This document shows, one piece after another, positions 46,436 to 56,779 of a stretch of DNA of 64,000 bases. Every line of letters begins with the position of its first letter. The first letter of the stretch is position 1. The DNA is taken from positions 434,001 to 498,000 of the forward strand of contig JAULSU010000004.1 of the NCBI GenBank assembly GCA_030512335.1, read 5' to 3'. The notes below the pieces were generated by a model, which searched no databases, was not told the origin of the DNA, and was given only the letters and a program-made list of their open reading frames with translations. The DNA is from Immersiella caudata (taxonomy: Eukaryota; Ascomycota; Sordariomycetes; Sordariales; Lasiosphaeriaceae). Made by a program: the position numbers and the translations under genes.

Positions 46436-47530
46436 CTACGAATGCTTTGCTGAAGCCTTCGCTGGAGCCTTCATCTTCGTAGCCCGTTTCCTCTTCGTCT
46501 TGAGCAGCTTCTCGACATCCTTCTGGCCTCGAACCCGCAGAGTAAGCTCCTTCATCATATCTCCCCACTGAACAACACCCTTGCACTTGGGACACTGCCC
46601 CTGGATCGGCAAAATGTTTCCATCACCGCCAGCATCTGAACCTGGCAGAAAATGCCGACTCCAGCACGACAGATGTCCAACCCCCTCGCAGCCGTCGTTC
46701 GTGCAGATAGCGTGCAGGCCCTGTTCTGAAAGGATTGCTTCCCGACAGACCACGCAGTTCCCCTCACGCTCAAACTCAAACACGTTCTGCCCCTTCGCGA
46801 CATACTCCTTGATGGGCTCGTAACCTAGGGGCAGCGCATGTATTCCCCACGGCTCCGCATCTTCCATTGCACTATCGCCTGATGTCTCTGCGTCCGTATC
46901 TGTAATATGTGGCGCAGACTTGGTCTTGCTGGATGCCTTGAGACCCGCCTGGCCAAAGTCGGTGACCACAACCAAACTCTCTCGCAGCGGCTCGCTAACC
47001 GTAGAGCACCACTTCTTCCATGCTTGGTGCACCTCAGGCGCGAAGAAATGAAGCTTGAGCGGCCATCGAGAGAAACTCGGTACGCGTAATAGCAGGTGTA
47101 TATTAGAGATAATCGATACGAGGGTCTTGGCCGGTCGTCGCGGACGGCCCCTTTTCGTCCTGCCTGGGACAGTGAGGCGCGAAGAGGATGGGATGTGCAA
47201 CGAGAGGTGCGGGTTAGTGAGCGCCCACCTATGACCAAGTTATTAAAATACGTTTGCTACAGAACCATTGTAAGAAAAAGAGGTGGGAGCATACTCAAAC
47301 TTCAGCGCTGCGACCATGCTTGGGAAGCCGGAGAGGAGCCCCACCATCTCCCACGGTCGTAGGTTCCCTTTCGAGGTTCGCGCGGCGCCGCCTTTCGATA
47401 CGCCATTGTGTTGACTCAATCGTCTCGGAGGGTTGGGGGTAGATCCAATATAGAGGGAAGTATGTCGGACGGTTGATCGCAGGATGTAGACAGTGTAGAG
47501 CGCGGGAATGGGTTTCGTTTGGATTGCCAT
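46436..47530 (-). CDS. SLX1: Structure-specific endonuclease subunit SLX1
   Basis: Exons 47295-47530 and 46436-47228 join over a 66-nt GTATGC...TAG intron, giving 342 residues. SLX1 is the catalytic half of the SLX1-SLX4 nuclease that cuts branched DNA such as Holliday junctions and stalled forks in the nucleus. The GIY-YIG nuclease domain (about 10-85) shows YTVYILRS, SLYIGSTPNPPRRLSQHNG with the expected Arg, and GFPSMVAALKFEWAL, the last completed by splicing. A C-terminal RING/PHD-like zinc domain (from Cys237) has CVVC, CTNDGC, GHLSCW and CPKC clusters. A Lys-rich tail follows. The ATG at 47530 is used rather than the longer open frame because the nuclease domain starts directly after it. 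Confidence 0.95.
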
Positions 47531-47974
47531 GGTTGATTGCGATCCATTTACCGTCGGTTCATAATTGGCGATTGCACTGAAAGCGCGCGTCAATCGGAGC
47601 GCCGGTGGGACAAGTAGATGCGACACCCTGGACCCCCTTGAAAGAGTATATTCTATAGTTGGAGAGCGATGCAGAAGCGTGCGCGCAAGAAGGAGAATGC
47701 GATGATGGCTTTGTTTATCGATACCTTTCGCTGGCCTGCAGGGTGCCTGGGAGACGATGTCATCCAATCATAGGGTGCCCTCAACCCCGCTCGGCAGGGA
47801 TCAGGGTAGAGACGCCAAACCAGAGCATCATGACACACCAACAGCGACGCACTTGGGGCTCTCAATATTCAAGAAAAGAGTCGCGAAGTAGCAGTATGAT
47901 GCATTTGGTTATACTTTCCATTGTACATGAATAAACTCCTGTTTTGAAGCGCCAGCCGTCCACTATCTAACAAT
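47531..47974. other. Gap between SF3a60 and SLX1
   Basis: About 440 bp, holding the SLX1 promoter and the 3' end of the SF3a60 gene (same strand). No gene seen. Confidence 0.6.
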
Positions 47975-49444
47975 CTACAGCAAACCCTGTTTTTGGAGAT
48001 CCAAGTACACCTTCTCGGGCATGACATTGCCTTCCGCATCCTCCATCTGCACGATGGAACCCTCGTCGACGTGCGTCTTCTTTTCTTCCCTTTGAATCTT
48101 GTCCCACAGTCTCACAGCCTCCTCGATTGAAGTGATATCTCGGAAAAGGTGTGTATTCGTTATCCCCAATCGTTTGAGGTTGGTGATGTGATTGGTCTCA
48201 TTGAAATGCTTGTCGAATGCTCGTCGCCCTCGGTAGACGAAGTTGCCGCAGATCTCGCAGGGGAACTCTTGCCCAAGGCCGTGCAAGCGGTACAGCCAGA
48301 AAGGGATGGGCTTGCCATCCCAAGCCAGGGGTAGCTTGAGTGGGTTGTAGATGCGGTCGTCGCCGCCCTCTTCCTCCTCCTCCTCGACCACCTTGCTCTG
48401 CTGATTCGACAAGTTGTAAAAATTCTCCAACTCTTGTTGTCTCTCGCGCTCCGTCATGCCCTGTCTTCGCTCGACGTTTACCCTAGTATCGTCTCGCTCA
48501 GTACTCATAGCCGACGTGAGCTTCTTGATTCGGAACTCTCTCTCTGCTACGGCGCGTTCCTTCAGACGGTGCCCCAGAGACATGCTCCCCCGCTTCTCAA
48601 GCGCCTCGGCGCCCTTGATGTGCTTCCGGCCTGATAAATGTCCCTTGTATACGTTCTCGTTCTTGAACTCCTTCTCGCAAGCCTCGCACCAAACAGCATC
48701 TGGTGAGCTGAGCGCCTTGCCGGAACCGTTGGCCTTTGTCCCCTTGTCCATCTGCCACCCGGGTACTTCGTCCTTCTCCCAAGCCTTCTCGAAATCGGTA
48801 TCCCATCCGCTAAACAGCTTGTCAAGGTCCTCCAAAGGACGGGTCCGTTGCATGAACGACTCGAGATATTCCATCAGCTCGCCCAAATACTTGAAGTACT
48901 GATCCGTAAGCTTCTCGGTGCGCTTGATACCGCCGTGCCCTGGTTGAAAGTTGTCGAAAACCTCGAGATACTGCATGTAACCAAAGCGCTTTGCGTCGGG
49001 TAGGTTGAGGTAGGATTCGTGGGAGCCGTGAAGGTCGAAAAAGCGTCCATAAGCTTCCTCGCCCGAGAACATACTTTCGACGATGAACGGCTGGTCTTCA
49101 GCGGCGCCCTTTCGCGGCCGGTACCATTGCTCCGAGTTCTCAGCTTGTTCGTTCGGGTATCGCGAGTGATGCTCCTTGATCTCGTTCAGTTGGCGGTAGA
49201 ACTCTTCAAACGGGTCGCCCGTGCTGATCTGCAGGACTTCTTTGGACCGCAACCCCGACTTGTCTTGGTAGAGCGGGAGAAGCTCGGCAGACTGCTTTTG
49301 GATTTGATCGAGCAGCTGCGAGACTTCGTGGTCGCGGTTCAATCGCTCGCGGATCATTTTGGGCTCCTCGCCCATGCGATCCGCGATGCCCTGCTCGAGG
49401 CGCTCCAGGTCCTCGTGGAGATATCTTTGCTGTTCAATCAACAT
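47975..49444 (-). CDS. PRP9: Splicing factor 3a subunit 3 (SF3a60 / Prp9)
   Basis: One exon of 489 residues. SF3a60 is part of the U2 snRNP SF3a complex that helps select the intron branch point. The N terminus is helical (LIEQQRYLHEDLERLEQGI and following), with ESMFSGEEAYGRFFDLH and FGYMQYLEVFDNF typical of the family. A U1-like C2H2 finger is at WCEACEKEFKNENVYKGH with GRKHIKGAE. The C-terminal finger is at FPCEICGNFVYRGRRAFDKH with NETNHI. The stretch YNPLKLPLAWDGKPIPFWLY before it is highly conserved in orthologues. The ATG at 49444 is the first in frame, and the gene diverges from FAL1 across 323 bp. No intron is apparent, in contrast to most neighbours. Confidence 0.96.
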   Translation of the reverse strand: MLIEQQRYLHEDLERLEQGIADRMGEEPKMIRERLNRDHEVSQLLDQIQKQSAELLPLYQDKSGLRSKEVLQISTGDPFEEFYRQLNEIKEHHSRYPNEQAENSEQWYRPRKGAAEDQPFIVESMFSGEEAYGRFFDLHGSHESYLNLPDAKRFGYMQYLEVFDNFQPGHGGIKRTEKLTDQYFKYLGELMEYLESFMQRTRPLEDLDKLFSGWDTDFEKAWEKDEVPGWQMDKGTKANGSGKALSSPDAVWCEACEKEFKNENVYKGHLSGRKHIKGAEALEKRGSMSLGHRLKERAVAEREFRIKKLTSAMSTERDDTRVNVERRQGMTERERQQELENFYNLSNQQSKVVEEEEEEGGDDRIYNPLKLPLAWDGKPIPFWLYRLHGLGQEFPCEICGNFVYRGRRAFDKHFNETNHITNLKRLGITNTHLFRDITSIEEAVRLWDKIQREEKKTHVDEGSIVQMEDAEGNVMPEKVYLDLQKQGLL

Positions 49445-49767
49445 CTTGGGAGGCGGCTCAAGAGGTTCGCTTGGGAAACGGCAAGATTGCTTGTCTGGTC
49501 GGGCTGGTCGTTGGTGCCGTTCAGTAGAGCTTCAGAAGCAGGACGCCACTTTGCGACGCGCTTAGTTTGCGGTCCAGAACCTGAGGTTCTGAACCTTAGC
49601 TCACGGCGGTTGGTGTGGCCCGTGCGCCTGCGGATTTTTTGCTGCAAGATCCATGTCGCGCAGCTTGCTAGCCTCACCCTCCACCCTCCAAACATTTCCA
49701 GTTCGACGCTGCGCACTCCAACCGATCGCAAAACTCCAAATCCCACGAGCAAGGACGATATATCAAA
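49445..49767. promoter_or_regulatory. Shared divergent promoter of SF3a60 and FAL1
   Basis: A 323-bp spacer separates the start codons of two RNA-processing genes, so it must contain both promoters. No strong TATA box; an AT-rich TATATC precedes the FAL1 ATG. Confidence 0.5.
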
Positions 49768-51087
49768 ATGGCCGAAGGCGGTATTGATCGTAAAGCCGAT
49801 GAGAAGATTCAGTTCTCGACCTCCAAGGAGGTCACGGTCCACCCGACTTTCGAGTCGATGTCGCTGAAGGGTGAGTTGCACAACGATTCGGCCCCAAACC
49901 TTGTGCGCGTTTGGAATACTAACATGGCCCTGCAACAGAGAGTCTCCTTCGAGGTATCTACGCCTATGGCTACGAATCTCCCTCTGCAGTTCAGTCCCGA
50001 GCCATCGTCCAGATTTGCAAGGGACGTGACACCATCGCGCAGGCGCAATCGGGTACCGGTAAAACTGCAACCTTCTCCATTAGCATGCTCCAGGTTATCG
50101 ACACGGCGGTGCGCGAGACCCAAGCACTCGTTCTCTCTCCCACTCGTGAACTCGCAACCCAGATTCAGAGCGTCGTCATGGCATTGGGCGACTACATGAA
50201 CGTGCAGTGCCACGCCTGCATCGGCGGAACGAACGTGGGCGAGGATATCCGCAAGCTCGACTACGGCCAACACATCGTCTCCGGTACCCCTGGCCGTGTT
50301 GCCGACATGATCCGCCGCCGCCACCTACGCACGCGCCATATCAAGATGCTGGTTCTCGACGAAGCCGATGAGCTTCTCAACCAGGGATTCCGTGAGCAGA
50401 TCTACGATGTGTACCGCTACCTTCCTCCTGCCACCCAAGTGGTTGTCGTCTCGGCTACGCTTCCCTACGACGTTCTCGACATGACGACAAAGTTCATGAC
50501 GGATCCAGTTCGCATCCTCGTCAAGCGTGATGAACTGACCCTCGAGGGCCTCAAACAATACTTTATCGCTGTGGAGAAGGAGGACTGGAAGTTCGACACG
50601 CTCTGCGACCTCTACGATACTCTCACCATCACCCAGGCCGTCATTTTCTGCAACACGAGGAGAAAGGTCGACTGGTTGACGGATAAGATGCGAGAGGCGA
50701 ACTTCACTGTCAGCAGCATGCACGGAGAGATGCCGCAGAAGGAGCGCGACAGCATCATGCAAGACTTCAGACAGGGAAACAGCAGAGTTCTGATTTCCAC
50801 CGATGTGTGGGCTCGTGGTATCGACGTTCAGCAGGTCAGCTTGGTTATCAACTACGATCTGCCCAGCAACCGTGAGAACTACATCCACCGTATTGGTCGT
50901 TCTGGAAGATTCGGGCGTAAGGGTGTTGCCATCAACTTCGTTACTAGCGAAGATGTGCGCATTCTGCGCGATATTGAGTGTGAGTCTACTCCATATTAAT
51001 GTCACGAAACTTGACTGACGTCGTATAGTGTACTACTCTACCCAGATTGATGAGATGCCGATGAACGTGGCGGATCTCATTTCGTGA
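49768..51087 (+). CDS. FAL1: ATP-dependent DEAD-box RNA helicase FAL1 (eIF4A3-like)
   Basis: Exons 49768-49870, 49939-50979 and 51029-51087, introns 68 and 49 nt, encode 400 residues. In yeast Fal1 acts in 18S rRNA processing; in filamentous fungi the same orthologue corresponds to the exon-junction helicase eIF4A3. All helicase motifs are present: Q-motif region, AQSGTGKT (motif I), PTRELA (Ia), TPGR (Ib), DEAD (II), SAT (III), IFCNTRRKVDWL (IV), RVLISTDVWARGIDVQQV (V) and HRIGRSGRFGRKG (VI). The last exon gives YYSTQIDEMPMNVADLIS, the conserved end of eIF4A/FAL1 proteins. Splicing at intron 1 rebuilds SLKESLLRGIYAYGYE. Length matches the family. Confidence 0.96.
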
Positions 51088-51721
51088 GAGCGCTGAGCCC
51101 CATCGACCCCCAAGGGACGGTGAAGATGACGGGATCATGCCGCTAGAATGCAGGGCAAACGGGTCAGTTGATCCAGGATCGTGGGAGGAAAAGGGGCTTG
51201 TGCCACCGAGGTGAGATGGCTATTGCCCTGTTGGTTGCCGTTCAAATGCACACGCTAACAACAACAAGCACGCCATATAAGGTTGCAAAGCCATATCAAC
51301 GAATGGATTATCCGCATCGTCTCCAGACAAAAACGCCGAAGTAGCGCAAGCTGCCCACAACAGTTGCGGTCTCAAGATCTCAGTTCAGTGTCTCCAACTC
51401 ATGCCGTTACTCACTCCCTGAGGGAGCGAAAGCTGTTGTTTTCCATCCACAACAAGTACCACAAAAGCCGCTCTTACCTCCGTCCCCTCACTCGGGTCAG
51501 GAGTAGACCATCACAACGTTGCAGCGCTGCGGAGGAGCGATGAAATATTCTTCACAGCCAATTGCCAATACAAATCAAGCCCGAAATGCAATGCTCCAGG
51601 TATTCTTTCCAGTCCCAGCCCATTACGCCCGTGACCTTGCCTTGCCTGTGCCCCTATTACCGATTATGCAGTGGTTTCCCAACCAAACCCCAGTCCCAAG
51701 GCCGTTATTTCATGGTAACTC
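51088..51721. other. Convergent 3' regions of FAL1 and the PTH11-like gene
   Basis: About 630 bp without a supported gene between convergent stop codons. Confidence 0.6.
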
Positions 51722-53078
51722 TCAAGCAACATGCACAGCCAACGGCCTCATTGGCAACTTATTCCCCACGAGTACCCGCTCAGCATCTGCGCCTTCTTCC
51801 ATGGCTAGCGACTCAACCTCTACCGACTGTTTTCCATCGCTGCTACTCCCGAAGCTCAGCTTATCGTCAGGATCGTCTAGCAGATCTAGCTGCGCCTCGC
51901 TTCCGCCTCTCCCGCGAGGTAAGACGTCAACCCACGATGTCGGCCTCATGGCAATGGGCGCCCTCGTTGGTTGCGACCCGATTGTCGGCGGGCCCTGCCG
52001 AGGGGAGAACCGCGCCGCAGCTTCCAAGCCGCCTTGTTGCTGTGCGGATGCAACGGACCGCGAGCCCCAGAAGCGCGGAAAGAAGCGAGCGCAGAACGGT
52101 TTGAGCGTCATGGAGCAAGCGCAGGCGATGGCGGCATTGATCTCGATGACGGTCAAGTAGGAGATGCTGACGTTGTCGTACGTGAAGTCGTTGCGCTTCC
52201 GCTCTTCGAGGAGGTCCCAGAGGCGCACTACCGAGATGGAGCAGACACTGCGCAGGATGTCAGTCACGTTTGCGAAACGGGGTACGTGTGGAACATACAA
52301 AAACCCGAGGGCAAACACAGCGTAAAGGACGGTCTTTTGGCGGCGTTTGATCTGAAGATTGATGATTACGGGCAGGGGCAGCACGTAGAGGAGCACGTCG
52401 GTCGCAATGTGCAGTCCCGTGTTTGCGTACCACCAGACGAGAGGGCGACACCAGGCGTCGGGGATGGTTCGGTCCCAGAAGGCATTGAGTGGGAGACAGG
52501 CCGTCACAACTGTCGCCAGCGTCCAGATTCCGTTCGCCAGGATGACGATTGCGAGGATGATGTACACAGCCCACCGCGCGTGCTGGTAGCTGAGGATGCG
52601 GATGTAGAGCAGGAGAATGGAGATCTTGGTGAACAGCAAGGAGAGCATATACCAGACGATGGTGTACCATCCGGCCTGGATATGTTAGCATCTGCCTGGC
52701 TAGGTTCATGGGGTATTGGGCTCACCCTCGCCATGGGCCTCATGGCCGCTGGGTCGACATCAAGGATATGTTTCCCAAGTCCATGGACCGCCTCTGCACC
52801 CCCTTCGCATCAGCTCAGCTCACTCGCAGGAGATCGGGGTACCAACGCTCGACCATGCCTGCGCAAGTCGCGCCAGCAAACACCAACGCGACCAAGATGG
52901 TCCAGTCCTCAGCGCCGAGGACGTTTCGAAGCAGCTGCGTCCGCGTGTAGAAGCGTAGCCCGACAAATACAACGCCGACGATCCATGTGAGGATGGCGCA
53001 GACGATGATGTCGGTCTGGTACGACTCGGCCGGGTTGCTGACAAGGTGCGAGAACGAAAGTTTCTCCGGGCTCGGCAT
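51722..53078 (-). CDS. PTH11-like seven-helix membrane protein (fungal rhodopsin-type domain)
   Basis: Four exons, 52847-53078, 52726-52793, 52299-52675 and 51722-52247, introns 53, 50 and 51 nt, give 400 residues. Members of this fungal family are candidate G-protein-coupled receptors at the plasma membrane, some needed for surface sensing in plant pathogens. Seven hydrophobic segments lie within about the first 270 residues, starting with DIIVCAILTWIVGVVFVGLR. Family landmarks restored by splicing include AVHGLGKHILDV, YTIVWYMLSLLFTKISILLLY and FFVCSISVVRLWD. FTYDNVSISYLTVIEINAAI follows. The C-terminal tail is long, hydrophilic and acidic/Ser-rich. No CFEM domain precedes helix 1. The first donor site is the unusual GTTGGT, chosen because it alone preserves the HGLGKH motif in frame. 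Confidence 0.88.
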
Positions 53079-54877
53079 CGCGAAGACAAGTCAAGTGTAA
53101 TAACTGGCTCCCCGGTTCACAGCAACAAGTTTCCAGTCTCAGTTGGTGGAGTTGCGGATCGGGCCATCGTCCCTTGAAGTGTACAAATCTCTGGATCAGT
53201 CCGCCATCATATTTCCTAGCATCCAGCACCGTCCTGGGAAAGCGAGTCTCTCAATCGCAGACAGCATAGCTGACGCTGGCACGCTTCATTTGCAGCCTTG
53301 GATTTGCTCTCTGCGAAGGACACGGCGCTCCGGATCTACAACCAGGGGGTGATCGGCACTCAGGGTTATCAGTGGTGCGGCTCGGCGGGTGAGGCGTCGT
53401 TCCCGGTAAAAACAGAGAAAAAGAAAGTTGACGACAGGGGGCCGAACATCGGCATTGCTCGATTGGGAGACGGCCATCTCAGCCGCATGATTTACGAACG
53501 GATAAGCAGTATAGCTGAGGGAGGTATCGGTTGAGGGTAGAGAGACCAGGAGGTTTGGGCTCCGGAAGACGGCCGATTTCGCATGAAGGTGCGAATTGAC
53601 CATTTCCAGGGCCGTTGTTGGGGGGCGGGAACGGCAATCAAAACCACACTGCCATGATGGTTTCTTTGCAGTGGGCTCGGCGGGCAGTTTGCAATGCCAA
53701 GGCAATGGTTTTCTCGATGACACAGCGCTTCAAGTTGTGTTTTCTCTACTGGCAAACCTTGCCTCGATCTTGAGGATGCATCGCTCGGCTCTTTGGGGCG
53801 GGACCCCTTGGCGCTTGAAGTTTTTTTTTTCTTCGAGCCGCGACAAGCCGCTGTCACGATGGAGTGAAACATGCAGCCGAAAACACGTTGTCACCTACCG
53901 TGCCCATGGGAACCCACGGGAACGGCAACCGAAGGGACCGTCCGAGTTTACTCAACATCAAGGAGAGCGCACCCCAAACCAAATTCTATCTTTCAGGGGT
54001 GACGATTTCGCAGCACTTATTTCCTTGCCCCTTCTCTTTCTCTTTTTCTCCCTATTTTCATTCCTTCCTTCTCTCGGCCTCTACGCCTGCCGCCCAGCCA
54101 CCGTCATTCCTAGTTCGGAACCCCGGTTCCAGACCGCAGGCATGAGGTGTCTGTTTTGGAATGAACGCATGCATGCATTCGTCTCTAACCCCGCTTGGGC
54201 CTACGGCCGGGTTGTTGGGGCCCATTTTCGCCCCCGTCGTCTGGTCGTCGTCCCATGGGTACGGTACGCGCTTGCACCCGCGCCGAATCGGATGTCCGTC
54301 CGGCGCGCGTATGGAAGCAAGCAGACGAGGACAGTGTGAAGTTCTGCAGAGGGTTGCAGTTGCCGAGGGCCCGGCTCGCCAATCCACGAGCGTGCCAATT
54401 CCGCGGCATGGGCGAAAAGGTCCTATTTGCAGTTGCGTTGCAGTGCTTTGCAGGATGGAAGATACGGGTGGTGTAAGAAGTTGGCCGCCAAAGCGTCCCC
54501 CCCCCCCCCCCCCACGCAGTAGAGTTGCAGACAGAGCGCATAATCTCGCTGCACGGTGAAGTGGCATTGGCCACACACAGTCCAGACCCAAACCCCGCAG
54601 CTGTTCGCGTCCCGCGATAGGTATGGCGCTCGCTGGTTATGCTGCATGGACGGGTGCCAATGGGGTTCCCATGGCGTTGCCAACGTGAACATTGCCAGTC
54701 AATGACTAAGGGCCCATATTTAAATACCGACACCGGGGCCCGCGATGGTGAGCTTGCCCCCCCCCCGGAGCGGGGACTCTTGACTGTAGATATATCCTCA
54801 CTCTTTTCTCTTTTTTGAAAAAAAACAAAAAAAAAACAGGAGAGACTTGAGGTTATTCGTCTTGGAAAACATCAACC
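53079..54877. other. Divergent promoter region, about 1.8 kb
   Basis: It lies between the divergent PTH11-like and MFS genes. No gene is supported; overlapping frames at 53596-54339 (+) and 54058-54733 (-) are chance-like. A C17 tract (54497-54513), a shorter C tract near 54758 and TATTTAAATA (54717-54726), about 150 bp before the MFS ATG, are the only features. Confidence 0.55.
54497..54513. repeat. C17 homopolymer
   Basis: Seventeen consecutive C in the promoter side of the MFS transporter gene. Confidence 0.85.
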
Positions 54878-56523
54878 ATGGGCAGTGAGAAACACTCCGG
54901 TGACGGCGACGTCGAGGCTGCCCGCTCGAGCTCTGATGGCTCTGCCAAAGACGAGGCTATGGCCATGGTCGGCGAGCAACAACACGAACTCGACCCCGAG
55001 GTTGTCGCCCGCGTCATCAAGAAGATCGACTGGTATATGATCCCGGCTATGGTGTTCGGCTGTAAGTTACCCCTTTACCCCCTTTTTTTTTTTTTGTGTT
55101 ACTCCTACTAATCTGTTTCAGATGGTTTGGTCTACTACGACAAAGCCATCCTCGGGGCTGCCGTCCTCTTCGGCATGACCACCGACCTCTCCCTCACCGT
55201 CGTCGACCGCTCCACCACCCCTCCCACCGTCGACACCTCCCGCCTCTCCTGGGCCACCTCCCTCTTCTACTTCGGCATGCTCGCCGGTTTGTACCCCATG
55301 ACCTTTGCCCTCCAACGCTTCAACATGGGCCGCATCCTCGGCGGCGTCGTCATCTTCTGGGCCGCCATCTGCATGCTCACCGCTGCCGTCACCACGTACC
55401 AAGGCCTCTACGTCCAGCGCTTCTTCCTCGGCTTCGTCGAGTCCATCATCCCCACCGGCTTCATGTGCATCATCTCCTCCTTTTACACCCAGCAGGAGCA
55501 AACCCTGCGCCAGGCCTGGTGGTTCAGCGCTACCTGCTCCTTCAGCATCATCGGCGGCTCCCTCAACTACGGCTTTGCCCAGATCAAAGGCGGCAGCCTC
55601 ACCTCCTGGCAATACATCTACCTCCTCGCCGGCGTGCTGACCTTCATTTTTGGGTTGATCTGCTTCGCCACACCCAGCTCGCCCATGTCCGCCTGGTTCC
55701 TCACCGACGAAGAAAAATTCGCAGCCACGGAGCGTCTGCGGGCCGGCCAGCAGGGTGTGCGATGCACCAAGATTAAGATGTCGCAAGTTAAAGAAATGTG
55801 CATTGACCCAAAGACGTACCTGATCTTCCTGATGATGGCCTCGGCGTACACCATCAACGGCGCCGTCAGCGGGTTCGGGCCGCTGATTGTTTCCACCTTT
55901 GGCTGGTCCAGCTTGCATTCGATCCTGCTGCAGTTTCCCCTGGGCGTTATTGGCTTTGTCACCATCATGGTGACGGGGTGGTTATCGGGGAGGTATAAGA
56001 ATATTCGGATTATCATGGCCGTTCTTTGCTGTCTGCCGGTGATTGCGGGGATGGCCATCATCTGGAAGAGCGAGTGGTACTACCGGGCTGCGGCGCCGGT
56101 GGTGGGGTATTCGATTCTGGGCTTCTTTGGCGTGCCGGTGACGCTGACGATTAGCTTGGGCATGTCGAATGTGGCGGGGAACACGAAGAAGAGTTTGATG
56201 GCGGCGAATATCTTTGTGGCGTATTGTGTTGGGAACATTGTCGGGCCGCAGTTGGTGAGGAGCCAGACGAGGGCGCAGCATTATCCCGAGTTGTGGTTGG
56301 GGTTGATTATTTGGTGAGTTTTCCCTTTGAGTGGTGAGATGGAGATACTGACTGACAGAACAGCTATGTCATTTGCATTGTTTCGTCGGCGGCGCTGTAT
56401 GCGCTGTTGTGGTTTGCGAATAAGAAGAAGGAGGCGATTCCGGTGAATGAGGAGGAGAAGCAGAAGTTGGCGTTTCAAGACTTGACGGATATGGAGAACC
56501 CGTACTTTAGGTACGTGCTTTGA
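54878..56523 (+). CDS. MFS transporter, allantoate permease (Dal5)-like anion:cation symporter family
   Basis: Three exons, 54878-55061, 55122-56313 and 56364-56523, give 511 residues. Intron 1 has a long T tract and a CTAAT branch site. The protein has a hydrophilic, acidic N terminus of about 50 residues, then about twelve membrane helices. Family signs are the entry IKKIDWYMIPAMVFGYGLVYYDKA, the MFS loop equivalents, FFLGFVESIIPTGFMCIISSFYT in helix 4-5, SPMSAWFLTDEEKFAATERLR in the central loop, and the end DLTDMENPYFRYVL. Relatives import organic anions such as allantoate, nicotinate or other vitamins and carboxylates with protons; the substrate here is not predictable. The gene sits upstream of the HET relic. 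Third codon positions move from C-rich to G-rich along the gene. Confidence 0.93.
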
Positions 56524-56779
56524 GATGAGTTGACGACTGGACATTGAGATGGTGATGGTGATACCCAGTTTAATATCCGAGATACCTAGTAGAGGTAGAC
56601 AGATTTCTGGATGAATGATGAACTCTCCCTCAATTTGAAACCCTCCTGAGCCGGTGTGGTTTTACGTTGAGGCAGTGGGCGATGAGATCCAGCACACTGT
56701 GTGCCATGCCTCGCCGTTCAATCAATTTGCAGCCTCTGATCGATATGGCTCCTCCCAACCACTTCAGACGCGCCTCGTA

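Noticed and set aside
51971..52990. 339-codon open frame on the + strand
   Set aside because: Antisense to the PTH11-like gene and without any recognisable domain.
56515..56595. Extra intron and exon at the 3' end of the MFS gene
   Set aside because: A GTACGT...CCCAG interval exists, but the unspliced end FRYVL matches the usual C terminus of this transporter family.
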